Assembly (NCBI GenBank): GCA_963576735.1
Contig: OY755181.1
Span: 17,993,261 to 18,057,260, forward strand
DNA: 64,000 nucleotides
Direction: 5' to 3'
From: Bedellia somnulentella
Taxonomy: Eukaryota; Arthropoda; Insecta; Lepidoptera; Bedelliidae
Part shown: piece after piece, positions 59,701-64,000 of the stretch
Numbering within the stretch: position 1 is the first letter of the stretch
How the letters are laid out: each line of letters starts with the position of its first letter
Translations under genes and position numbers: made by a program
Notes under the pieces: generated by a model
Seen by the model: only the letters and a program-made list of their open reading frames with translations
Databases searched by the model: none
What the model was told of the DNA's origin: nothing

Positions 59701-61889
59701 CCTTTTGCCAGAATAACATGTAAATCATCAATTTTCACTAGTTATTATGTTATATGTATCCCTACTCATCCGGACATGCATCCATATCCATCTGTAGAGA
59801 GTGCACTTGCCTGCAGATAAAATAAAATTAAACAAGAGTGCCGCTTCAGAAAAAAATTCTCCTCTCCCAAACCAAGACCCGAAACACTTTGTAATTACAT
59901 TAATTGTAAAGCTTATTATATAAACTATCCAATGACGGTAAAGTAATATCCCGCTTTGCCGTGTGAGTTACGGAATTTCAACGGAAAAGATGGCAGCGTA
60001 TACAAGTATAAGAATTATGGCAGCCGCTCCAGAAAAATCTTTTATATTATATATTTATATTTAGAAAAATCTCTCAGAGGACTTTTTTAGTCCTTAATTG
60101 CCGCTTACGACACCCGTGGGTAGAAAGAGGTAGTGACATTTTAAGCCGGCACTACACGTCACAAATTATTTGAAATTTTACATTAATTTTAACGTACCAA
60201 GTTCCTCAGATGAAGGTATAGTCAAAGTCAGTACAGGAGGAGCATCACTGTCAGCTCCATCGGACATAGATCTCCTTCTAGAAGGAATCACATCTGGAGA
60301 ACTCTTTGAACCTCTATTCTTCTTCCGCACACTCTCTTTCCTGGTTTGAATTATGTCCTTCATCTTCACCCATGGACTTTTGTGGAGTTTGTTAGGTGAC
60401 GGGGATGTTGAACTGTCATCCTGAACATAAATATGTAATTGATTTTTTATTCTTTTTTATTAGAGCACTAGTGGAACGGCCGAGCTTCGCACGGGTAGCG
60501 TAGTATTAAAATATCTGAGGTTTCTTCAATCACTGCTCAAGTTTTATGATTTTTAGAGTCTTGATGAACGATGATGAACTTTGTGATTTTGAAAACGCTT
60601 TCATGAACGGTTCAGTATCTCCAAAATTAAACAATGGTTGAGTTTGTAGAGTTGAAGTAGAGTAAAACTCTAACGACCGATTTCTGAATTAAGTATTCCA
60701 GCTGAGAACAACTAAAGTATCGTTCTGTCGCATTGAAATCTTAACAACTGAACGAGACAAAACGATACTTAAGTTGTTCTCAGCTGGAATACTCAATTCA
60801 GAAATCGGCAAAAGAAGTTTTTATAACAATCTACAAAAAAAACATTCCGCGATGTAGGATGCAACTACTGGCGCCATCTAGTATGTAATATGTAAATTTT
60901 GGGTTTAGTCGCGTGCGACTATTATTTTTCATGTATAATTTTGTTGTTTCTAAACCGATTTCTATGGTTCTTTTTTTATTGAATAGGTAATAATGTTAAC
61001 TTTTGTAATAAGGGATGAGTGAGAGTACTATAAACGTGAGAGTAAACAAATATAATCAGAATGCTCCGAACTGCTAAGCTATCAGGAGTTACACGGGTTA
61101 TTGTGAGTCAACCATAAAAGATAGACATATGCTTTTCTGGAATATTTTTTAGACAATTTTATGTAAAATATTTCCGTCATACGTGATTTCTATGTAACTT
61201 TAACCATTAAGACTGCACACGCGACGAAAGCTTAAAAAATGGAGTAACTTCACCCGTTTTCCCAAAATTCCAGAATAATTGTAACAAAAATAATAATTGT
61301 ACCAAGTTTCATTCAAATCCTTCGAGTAGTTTATGTAACGAACATACAAACCGACAGACATACAGACAGACAGACAGACAAAAAATTTACTGATTGCATT
61401 TTTGGCATTAGTATCGATCCCTAATCACCCCCTGATAGTTATTTTGAAAATATATTTCATGTAAAGAATTGACCTCTCTACAGATTTATTATAAGTATAA
61501 ATAATTTTAAGAGATGGATTCTAGCATTTCTGGCAGGATTCTAAATGTTCAAAAGCATATAGTGTATAATTATTCTATCTGCTCATGACTTCGAATTCCT
61601 GAAATATTGTAAGTTATAATATACGAATCTTGTCTGAATACAAAGAAAACTTTATTGGCCAAATATTTGATTTAATTTGTATATTTAACTATTTTACAAA
61701 TTAGTAGATTTTGTTGGCAAACTAACTTTAATATAATCATCATACAGATTAATAGGAGCCTAGAGCGGCTAATAGGTAACAATAAATAAGTTTAGAATAA
61801 TATAAAAAACTGGATTACCTGCATAGGCGCATGTAGAAATGTGTTATCATTTTCATCACACCGAAGAATGCTACTTTTTCGGAAACCAC
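32797..61889 (-). CDS. Large scaffold-like protein, C-terminal 1064 aa in 15 exons
   Basis: Exons in order: 61819-61889, 60198-60420, 59120-59302, 39314-39433, 38186-38332, 37780-37887, 37065-37318, 36634-36853, 36097-36143, 35518-36015, 34838-35246, 34503-34605, 33891-34430, 33493-33626, 32797-32933. All junctions are GT-AG and every phase agrees, giving one frame to a TAG at 32797. The N-terminal exons lie outside the window. Visible: basic KLHKSPWVKMKDIIQTRKES and PRASKWSKVKRAFLTS; a repeated Phe-Lys-Trp motif (LTREFSDRRGKL, LSADFRKKLAEWQRMKG, LSDDFLKKWDEWKKMK, ISRSFTRKLHEWEKSRG); an acidic stretch (EHDDDYDDDN); Lys/Glu-rich disorder with VEIPRRRKRLRR; SPAWRSPALERRR; and a basic end RSRFSLMRLAAKLRKKEG. 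No enzyme domain or membrane segment. I infer a cytoplasmic adaptor but cannot name it. Confidence 0.8.
33244..33455 (-). mobile_element. SINE family A copy, minus strand
   Basis: Tail catatactcagggctacaaa at the left and head gcagacactacacagc at the right. It lies in the last intron of the large gene, 38 bases from the exon at 33493-33626. Confidence 0.75.
36408..36612 (+). mobile_element. Decayed SINE family A copy
   Basis: Recognisable head ggcttagaatagcagaaacc and body (aaagatccatcac, ttttcccaactgaacttct), with a worn tail. It ends about 20 bases from the exon at 36634-36853. Confidence 0.55.
37415..37650 (-). mobile_element. SINE family A copy, minus strand
   Basis: Tail atatgctcaaggatataaat at the left, gaagttgcctggggtcc and gggtctcaaaccg in the body, head gctattctaaaccagaacta at the right. 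Intron of the large gene. Confidence 0.75.
38513..39010. mobile_element. MITE-like element, TIR aattcggtatgcaaag
   Basis: Inverted ends aattcggtatgcaaagtttt and aaaactttgcataccgaatt enclose about 460 AT-rich non-coding bases. In the intron between the exons at 38186 and 39314. Confidence 0.75.
39240..39292 (+). mobile_element. SINE family A tail fragment
   Basis: Only the 3' end remains (gaagctctggctacctcc, tagccacgagtatatata). Confidence 0.55.
39541..39935. mobile_element. Two head-to-head tRNA-like repeats (family D)
   Basis: A minus-strand unit (tRNA-like 39611-39684, tail to about 39541 ending ttcatgaaaacctcatgtgg on the plus strand) and a plus-strand unit (tRNA-like 39828-39900, tail gaaatttttctttcctttat) face each other about 145 bases apart. 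The plus unit folds well: 7 bp acceptor stem GACACGG/CTGTGTC, D-stem GCTC/GAGC, T-stem GCGGG/CCCGC with loop TTCGAAT. The anticodon arm is poor (4 bp with an 8-base loop), so it is a tRNA-derived SINE head rather than a working tRNA. Confidence 0.75.
40015..40253. mobile_element. Small foldback element
   Basis: Inverted ends gaaggtgctccctcacgggg and cggtgagggagcaccttt, with GC-richer ends than the surroundings. Interior non-coding. Confidence 0.75.
40773..43823 (+). CDS. Unknown gene, five small exons (229 aa model)
   Basis: Exons 40773-40814, 41021-41110, 41874-42027, 42948-43208 and 43681-43823 join in frame (phases 0, 0, 1, 1) from ATG to TAA. The start MAAVYELLAGIVRTIVEQLSY is amphipathic rather than a signal peptide. 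A Ser/Thr-rich stretch follows (SSTTSAATPTSITSTV), then a charged helix (ESQIKRLKETTSSHVKETVK) and a short Cys cluster (CKSCREANKPCMPGC). I know no family. The gene lies inside the large intron of the minus-strand gene, on the opposite strand. An acceptor-like ttttttatag precedes the ATG, so an upstream exon is possible. The fourth exon also stays open to a stop at 43330, an alternative end. The model rests only on splice logic. Confidence 0.5.
41318..41545 (+). mobile_element. Decayed RTE fragment, divergent subfamily
   Basis: gaaagagtgaaaaatagtgt, gagaaaggaatgttaagatg and tagtagaggacggccgcgta parallel the C-terminal coding part of the RTE at 49.7 kb, with frameshifts. It resembles the fragment at 19.83 kb in reading gatggtgttg before tagtagagg. 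Confidence 0.7.
42284..42836 (-). mobile_element. SINE family C copy split by an RTE fragment
   Basis: Parts 42284-42516 and 42745-42836. The right end is the complement of a tRNA-like head (ccccggattgaaccc, agccaagcgcttaaccgcgg, gaccacggagg). The left end carries the SINE tail (cccatacatacatgttccca). The RTE 3' piece at 42517-42744 is flanked by the 11-base duplication aaattaaattt. Confidence 0.85.
42517..42744 (+). mobile_element. RTE 3' end, 5' truncated, with target duplication
   Basis: A 228-base LINE 3' end (ggacacacctagaccaaata, ggccggcgtccgaagtatga, tctctgcctaccccaatggg, gggcgtgagtaaaag). Duplication aaattaaattt at 42506-42516 and 42745-42755; the other SINE C copy near 46.86 kb shows the empty site. 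Confidence 0.9.
43357..43381. repeat. GCGAT microsatellite
   Basis: About five units of gatgc/gcgat. Confidence 0.8.
44715..47899 (+). CDS. Helical, Cys-containing protein, four phase-0 exons
   Basis: Exons 44715-44966, 45650-45811, 47119-47217 and 47504-47899 are all phase 0 and end with TGA, giving 302 residues. Content is almost wholly helical and rich in Lys, Asn, Ile and Leu. The first exon has DKIINGIERKFNKDL and VVLKLKHLEDQL. Later exons show paired cysteines (SCINENQ ... MRHCIKD; SKCMSS ... MKCVINE; DECLISLED ... NNINQC), as if a helical Cys unit had been repeated. No ATG opens the first exon, so an upstream exon is needed. The two-exon start of the gene at 40773 also ends in phase 0, so these may be alternative exons of that gene. 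No family recognised. Confidence 0.45.
45056..45421 (+). mobile_element. SINE family B copy, near intact
   Basis: tRNA-like head with tagcccagtgggtagaacac and gtgttcaaatcctgggtcgg, full body, and tail aaacgtttatgtttatgtta. The best copy for the family head. Confidence 0.88.
45433..45607 (-). mobile_element. SINE family A copy, minus strand, shortened
   Basis: Tail tatactcacggccatatatc, body cagagcttcagaatatgaaa, head cttttctaagccgacagtac. It ends 43 bases before the coding exon at 45650. Confidence 0.7.
45955..46275 (-). mobile_element. Broken SINE family B copy
   Basis: Matches at 45955-46036 (cacctggcgttcggagtacc, gcttggacagtgtactcacg) and 46257-46275 (agcaggcctatcgccgtttt), separated by about 220 unrelated bases. 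Confidence 0.6.
46622..46960 (-). mobile_element. SINE family C copy with target duplication
   Basis: tRNA-like head on the minus strand (ggcgcggtt-type A box as cgcggttaagcgcttgg; B box gggttcgatcccc). The body includes the complement of gaagcacggaatcatc. The duplication aagacctgcac / aagacctacac lies at 46611-46621 and 46961-46971, with one mismatch. Confidence 0.88.
47900..49729. other. Non-coding DNA with a TE-like direct repeat
   Basis: No gene seen. Two related blocks near 48820-48870 and 48965-49025 share tcaagcagttcaggaggagt / tcaagcggttccggaggagt followed by agcgttcc, which looks like transposon-derived sequence. Confidence 0.5.
49730..52690 (-). mobile_element. RTE-clade LINE with intact ORF
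   Basis: A single long ORF followed at once by a very short 3' end (gggcgtgagtataagtaagt) with a TAAG-type tail, typical of the RTE clade. The coding frame is undamaged, so the insertion is young. The 5' limit is unclear: the first 30 or so codons do not look like the usual start of the endonuclease, so the element is either slightly 5' truncated or has a divergent start. Confidence 0.85.
49735..52683 (-). CDS. RTE endonuclease-reverse transcriptase (982 aa)
   Basis: The endonuclease half shows ACQGVGLFMSERM, LLWVKLKVGLIRLRIICVYA, IIMLGDFNGWVG, IDFVIVDERLK and GTDHFLVVSRV (catalytic Asp/Asn and His positions present). The usual opening of this domain, with its first Asn and Glu motifs, is not visible in the first 30 residues. 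The reverse transcriptase shows QAGFRKGMGCMDQIFSL, CTFIDLEKAYDRV, SRGVRQGCVASPWLSNLFID and the catalytic LLYADDQVLLAS. The C-terminal end has LRWFGHIERM, SRGRPRRTHLDQIECVLKKA, RTKWRSIVSAYPNGN. Proteins of this type are often mis-annotated as craniofacial development protein 2-like in insects. Uninterrupted; could supply machinery to SINEs that share its 3' end. Confidence 0.92.
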   Translation of the reverse strand: MDTLAKLDKQLYIVGKPSSLIFVQVDIRACQGVGLFMSERMVQCMSEHECVSPRLLWVKLKVGLIRLRIICVYAPDMSKALTQREEFWNLLGDVVNGCDLNERIIMLGDFNGWVGVKRNGCERVLGKYGDQRVNENGEKLIEVCLERDLCVTNTLFEHKDIHMYTRQRGSERSMIDFVIVDERLKSKVVDTRVYRGVNVGTDHFLVVSRVRGLFKRWRHRTRVPTTEPSRIRVENLVEDEKIGDEYVKKLDERLSCVEMTDEMEIEDVWSVLKSTLVECATEVCGVSKRKIRPSSSWWDKNVKDAVNEKKKAWLDLLAIKASKRMNLCINDDEVERFEDEYKRIKKMVKNKIEQKKRDLKEWSEKKLSNNFQNNQKLFWKYIRRERGVSQNTSTNVMKDEKGELMTDGIRIKRVWKDYFEGLFEKEDDPTTSAIDININCNEVLGYVCESMISMEEIVKAMKCMKLGKAAGYDRVNIEMLRAGKGLVASWLFFLFRKCWALGKVPNDWCRAVIVPLYKGKGSRQVAKNYRGISLLSVVGKLYAKVLIERVMKETDQKIWDVQAGFRKGMGCMDQIFSLRCITEKFLAKNQKVYCTFIDLEKAYDRVVRKNLWEVLFKFGLGSQLIRALESLYEGSSACVRINGENTDWFEISRGVRQGCVASPWLSNLFIDDCLKELRESDYGLRMGGFIIKCLLYADDQVLLASTVNELQEMVNIACKSFERKGMRVNVDKTKTMVFQRQESMTECEITIGGKKVEQVKEFVYLGSLFTRDGKCEEDIERRVKKGNAVNGAINSLMSSQFLSEKARMAVHNAVLVPTLMYGSECWAWQKRHESRVNAVEMSSLRSICNVRLCDRVRNSVIRERLGVKDDVVCKEKNVKQGMCKGMLRWFGHIERMNDSKLVKEIYRANVEGNVSRGRPRRTHLDQIECVLKKAGVRSMKNKRACMRRMMNVTEARVICLDRTKWRSIVSAYPNGNNGREYK
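53711..56551 (-). CDS. LINE ORF2: endonuclease-reverse transcriptase (946 aa)
   Basis: Endonuclease motifs YNAQSL, INESWLKHG, GTAYRPQW, LLGDFNINQ, IDLVCTD and GHSMIH. Reverse transcriptase motifs SGFRKGVSTTTALLDV, LLDFSRAFDCI, SRGVPQGSILGPILFVLYTA and the catalytic YADD, then LLNPSKSKFMVLG. The C-terminal part (PPRSHITPKLNREGLLNMDS) parallels the 947-codon protein at 16.2 kb. The ATG overlaps the stop of the preceding inter-ORF frame as ATGA. No damage seen. Confidence 0.92.
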   Translation of the reverse strand: MIAKNCLFTVSLYNAQSLNTCGDEFVQAVLQYKPDVLTINESWLKHGCENLAPKIPSYKFKMLPRSKDILRGRGGGLAYYIRNGITARTLQHPESPVEQWWLRVTVNGLRLVIGTAYRPQWQLVDDFLDAITESLCSLTHFDKVILLGDFNINQLDTNSSSYRKFDTFLQCAGLRQVVNKPTHFTHHTNTLIDLVCTDAAVNSVTVCGVTGLIGHSMIHTTFNIKKERFKPTCIQCRPMRSVDLAAVDAEIQLYDWQNMLNKTSVNDMVALLNTYILDICDRHAPLRTVFIKQKPMPWISENTKVLIHFKNKALENYRSSHLDKDKEYYKTLKKQVEITMDSEKRAYFKQKINSCTKDSKRLWKNLKSNILDDTMDTDKLPPHLSDPDLINNYLLNLPCPDFVPMSEFSYFESKRFGNAIFKLKTVDESQVAKAILSIDSDAQGVDNINLNMILLTLPHALFYITYLINFSISSLTFPECWKTAIITPFPKNPSPNNLKDLRPISLLPCLSKVLERIVFWQLSDFLELNGILPAKQSGFRKGVSTTTALLDVIDNILAAQDKGTATVLTLLDFSRAFDCISLPLLLSKLRYYGFHSDTIAWFRSYLTDRSQIVRTKLANGANSSAVKPVSRGVPQGSILGPILFVLYTADIVKQIKHSQFHLYADDVQIYMHLNPCQINPSLAKLNSDLENIALWASRNALLLNPSKSKFMVLGSKKQVASVLSSKPCITINGTKVEQVSLARVLGILVDSGLRFEDHIINVAKSCMFRIKVLYKIRHLLSEEVRLLLCEALILSKLNYGSIVLGPCLLSTSKRLIQRVQNACIRFCYKIPPRSHITPKLNREGLLNMDSRRQLHLASLVHQVIKFKRPEYLYSKLYWPSYTFNSRSLYSMTLVTPFHKTRAFEGSFRYQATKCWNNLPPPLKCPISKISFKTQFKKILLDKQKLL
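56548..57060 (-). CDS. Inter-ORF hydrophobic frame, ATGA overlap with ORF2 (putative)
   Basis: A stop-free frame runs from inside the 3' end of ORF1, in its +1 frame, through the whole spacer to a TGA that overlaps the ORF2 ATG. From 56970 it is 140 codons, and it is open upstream of that. Composition is rich in Tyr, Ile, Leu and Asn (CNFELNLYYVVLIFYSS, YLVNILITYIISILLLQ), with a membrane-like character. No usual ATG is placed for its own start, so if used it would need a ribosomal frameshift from ORF1 or reinitiation. See the matching frame at 15634-16215. Confidence 0.35.
   Translation of the reverse strand: MRFVPNKQRIIYTVSLGFTYNIIVFFETPELAVLTITRACNFELNLYYVVLIFYSSNSKILLCNEFWYCKKVSKLYYNILYFKLTKIKYLVNILITYIISILLLQTHDNIYLIFYKYIIFKKLCLTDVLNVISLRFLNFNNTLIAYSYSFSTIGEQKSDLYENISKYFLK
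57044..58198 (-). CDS. LINE ORF1: PHD-finger RNA-binding protein (384 aa)
   Basis: Packages LINE RNA as a nucleic-acid-binding chaperone. The N-terminus is a PHD-type zinc finger: CMSCNGS, LACTKCHGLYHYLCL and WLCPTCN (residues about 3-56), a Cys4-His-Cys3 arrangement characteristic of CR1-type ORF1. A Ser/Asn-rich linker follows, then a coiled coil (about 150-225; LSDIKIKLERLENYEAEVEV). Last is an RRM-like C-terminal part (DVEITGVPEQKGENLDH, VVHVFRVGRR, RPRPIVLRL, FYVNEHMIPSDRRLF, KFTWKRYGQILIRK), the shape often matched by the Baculo_FP Pfam model. Intact. Confidence 0.9.
   Translation of the reverse strand: MKCMSCNGSVKYLAESLACTKCHGLYHYLCLNITTAYFSAHQNELKKNWLCPTCNYPASRGTNDDTPVRRGLAAGTNMNMSMMSCDEFVHDELKSNVNTNNRMRSHIDTSVYGLQSPSFNDNGESVPIPQSMEEDSILTQSMHQFKNMFSELNSGIKALNDSMRLCREEMCGFRTELSDIKIKLERLENYEAEVEVLRNEVKQLRSELIQRDRSQVLNDVEITGVPEQKGENLDHMIGVISTVLNVELDSRDVVHVFRVGRRQPGEAGSEVRPRPIVLRLTRRAPREALVRAARVRRNLTTDLIGIPGPARSFYVNEHMIPSDRRLFGMTRSFAKECNFKFTWKRYGQILIRKTENSRIYRISSISDLDCIRNELKETLNTFRS
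58785..59004 (-). mobile_element. SINE family A copy, minus strand
   Basis: Tail acatacatatagtcacggct, body ggttgttgatgatgggtctc, head side gtacactcaccggaagaaat. Between the LINE and the exon at 59120-59302. Confidence 0.85.
59490..59545. mobile_element. Family D 3'-end fragment
   Basis: ttttgttcatgaaaacccca and atttatttattagtaatag match the 3' end of the repeats at 25.76 and 39.54 kb; the tRNA-like head is missing. Confidence 0.5.
60084..60168 (-). mobile_element. SINE family A head fragment
   Basis: The plus strand has gccgcttacgacacccgtgg and ttttaagccggcactacacg. It lies 30 bases from the exon at 60198-60420. Confidence 0.65.
60468..61501 (-). mobile_element. Non-autonomous Helitron 2, with nested MITE
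   Basis: On the minus strand it ends ...CTACCCGTGCGAAGC ... CTAG beside a host T and begins at TATACTTATAATAAATCTGT (first bases changed from the TCTATACTT of Helitron 1). It shares the internal agatggcgcc, TGTC microsatellite and gcatttttggca blocks with Helitron 1. The palindromic MITE at 60670-60808 is inserted in it. Confidence 0.85.
60670..60808. mobile_element. Palindromic MITE, copy 3, nested in Helitron 2
   Basis: Same hairpin as at 11674-11819 and 11982-12124 (ctaacgaccgatttctgaat ... attcagaaatcgg); the centre is oriented as in copy 2. The right terminus lacks the last bases. Confidence 0.88.
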
Positions 61890-62144
61890 CTGAGAACAAT
61901 AATTGTGAAATTGACAGAGACTTTGATATTTATACATTGTAAAAGGCCTTTTTTATAAATTTCTATCCTATGTTTAGTATTAAAATTTGTTATAATACGT
62001 TCAATAAGTGACTAAAAAATTTGGTAGTCACCGATTCAGTGCTTTTTGCTTAGTAGGCAAAATTTTATTCTTACTTAAACTAGAGGGTTACTCAACTTTT
62101 ACGTCGTGTATCAAACTGAACACCAACATACATACATACATACA

Positions 62145-64000
62145 TATTCTCACGCCGTTAGTTCCCATTGGGGTAGGCAGAGACTATCGATCGCCACTTT
62201 GTACGATCCTGGCAAACCTCTCTGGCTTCGTTTACATCCATCAATCTTTTCATACATGCTCTTTTATTCTTCATACTGCGGACACCTGCCTTTTTGAGCA
62301 CATTTTCTATTTGATCCAAATGTGTCCTCCGAGGTCGTCCTCTACTAACATTACCTTCCACATTGGCTCTATATATCTCTTTCACCAATTTACTGTCATC
62401 CATCCTCTCTATGTGCCCAAACCATCTCAACATTCCTTTTTCTATCTTTCTTACAATATCATATTTTACACCACACCTTTCACGAATCACATCATTCCTC
62501 ACACGATCACATAACCTTACATTACACACTTTTCTGAGGGATCTCATTTCTACTGCATTCACTCTACTTTCATGCTGCTTCTGCCACACCCAACATTCAC
62601 TGCCATACATAAGCGTAGGAACGAGGACACATCATGCACAGCCATTCGGGCCTTTTCAGACACAAACTGACTAGACATTAGACTATCCAGTGCTCCATTT
62701 ACCGCATTACCCTTTTTCACTCTTCTCTCGATATCTTCATCACACTTTCCATCCCTAGTAAACAAACTTCCCAAATATACAAACTCTTTCACTAGTTCCA
62801 CTTTCTTACCATTAATCTCAATCACACATTCGGTCATATTCACCTCTTTCTCAAAAACCATAGTTTTTGTTTTATCCACATTCACCCTCATTCCCTTTTT
62901 TTCAAAAGACGCACATGCAATATTCATCAGCTCTTGCAGCTCTTCCACCGATGATGCAAGTAGCACTTGATCGTCGGCATATAAGTGGCATTTAATGATG
63001 AATCCACCCATTCTCAATCCATAATCACTTTCAACTCTGTTAAACAGTCATCCATGAACAAATTGAAGAGCCACGGGGAAGCTACACAACCCTGTCGGAC
63101 ACCCCGAGAGATCCCGAACCAGTCAGTATTTTCCCCGTTTACTCTCACACATGCACTGGAATCATCCTCATAGAGTGACAACAGTGCACGTATAAGTCGA
63201 CTCCCCAAACGGAACTTGGATAACACCTCCCATAAACACTTTCTTACCACCCTATCATACGCCTTCTCTAAATCAATGAAGGAGCAATACACCTTTCGGT
63301 TCTTAGCTAAGAACTTTTCGGTGATGCTCTTTAGAGAGAAGATTTGGTCCATACATCCCATTCCCTTTCTAAATCCTGCTTGCACATCTCAAATTTTATC
63401 ATCCGTTTCATTCATCACTCTTTCAATCAAAACCTTTGCATACAATTTACCGACAATGCTGAGTAGGCTAATTCCACGGTAGTTTCTAGCCTCCTGGTGT
63501 GACCCCTTTCCTTTATATAAAGGCACAATTACCGCTTTGCACCAGTTTTGTGGCACTTTGCCACTCGACCAGCATTTTTGGAAAAGGAAGTACAACAAGG
63601 AAGCCACCACTCCTTTACCAGCCCTCAGCATTTCAGTGTTTATCCTGTCATACCCTGCCGCTTTCCTTAGTTTCATACTTTTCATTGCTTTCATTATTTC
63701 TTCCATACTGATCTCACTGTCACTAAAGTCACCCATAACGTCGTTCCAATCAACATTACTGCCGATTGGCGAAGAAATGGATGTATCCTCTTTTTCAAAG
63801 AGTCCCTCAAAATATTTCTTCCATACTCGCCTTATGCTACATTCATCCGTCGCCAATTCACCCTGTTCATCTCTCACAACATTCACTCTCGTGTTTTGGG
63901 AAACTCCCTTTTCTTTCCGGATATATTTCCAGACAACTTTTGGTTACTCCGGAAATTATCGGAGAGTTTCCTCTCACACCATTCTATCAGATCACGCTTT
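62145..64000 (-). mobile_element. RTE LINE, second copy, runs off the window
   Basis: Same family as 49.73-52.69 kb. The 3' end is at about 62145 (ctctgcctacccca, then acggcgtgagaatatgtatg). The 5' part continues beyond base 64000. Confidence 0.9.
62158..64000 (-). pseudogene. RTE endonuclease-reverse transcriptase, mutated
   Basis: Compared with the intact copy at 49.7 kb I see three breaks. There is a TGG-to-TGA change before DVQAGFRKG near 63390, a two-base loss near 63030 after CLTELK, and a frameshift near 62625 before the SSECW-like segment. The motifs IDLEKAYDRV, GVRQGCVASPWLFNLFMDD and LYADDQVLLAS are still readable. Inactive. Confidence 0.9.

Noticed and set aside
1..64000. CRISPR array, operon or prokaryotic gene cluster
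   Set aside because: The window is plainly eukaryotic: introns, SINEs, LINEs, mariner and Helitrons; the repeats are interspersed or palindromic, not regularly spaced.

Overview
The window is a piece of an insect nuclear genome, very probably from a moth or butterfly. It is AT-rich and its genes have many short exons with GT-AG introns. There is a Rebers-Riddiford cuticular protein gene. Lepidopteran-style Helitron ends (TCTATACTT... and ...CTAG before T), RTE and CR1-like LINEs, tRNA-headed SINEs and many foldback MITEs make up much of the rest. A 200-base run of N at 9245-9444 is an assembly gap.

Layout. 1-9.1 kb: a nest of palindromic DNA elements (two copies of one TIR element, one of them split by a second transposon with a 9-base duplication; four large hairpins) plus decayed retroelement and TE-associated coding remnants. 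9.4-15.3 kb: a four-exon RR-1 cuticular protein gene on the minus strand, with MITEs and SINEs in its introns. 15.6-19.7 kb: a 5'-truncated CR1-like LINE with an intact 947-codon ORF2. 19.8-25.1 kb: the last four exons of a plus-strand single-pass membrane protein, embedded in RTE, SINE, Helitron and MITE debris. 25-30.7 kb: AT-rich non-coding DNA with a few MITEs and a tRNA-like repeat. 30.75-31.98 kb: a near full-length mariner whose reading frame is broken. 32.8-61.9 kb: the 3' part (15 exons, 1064 codons, frames agreeing at every junction) of a large minus-strand gene that I cannot name. Its 19.7 kb intron (39434-59119) holds a plus-strand gene or pair of genes made of small helical exons (40.8-47.9 kb), an RTE LINE with an intact 982-codon ORF (49.7-52.7 kb) and an apparently complete CR1-like LINE (53.2-58.5 kb). 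62.1-64 kb: a second, mutated RTE copy running off the window.

How the parts relate. The host genes supply cuticle structure, a membrane receptor-like tail and a probable cytoplasmic scaffold. The repeats form a working parasite system: autonomous RTE and CR1-like LINEs with intact catalytic motifs, and SINE families whose 3' ends copy the RTE 3' end, which suggests they use the RTE machinery. The most unusual signal is a long stop-free, hydrophobic reading frame lying between ORF1 and ORF2 in both CR1-like LINEs, in the same +1 frame relative to ORF1, and in one copy ending in an ATGA overlap with ORF2.
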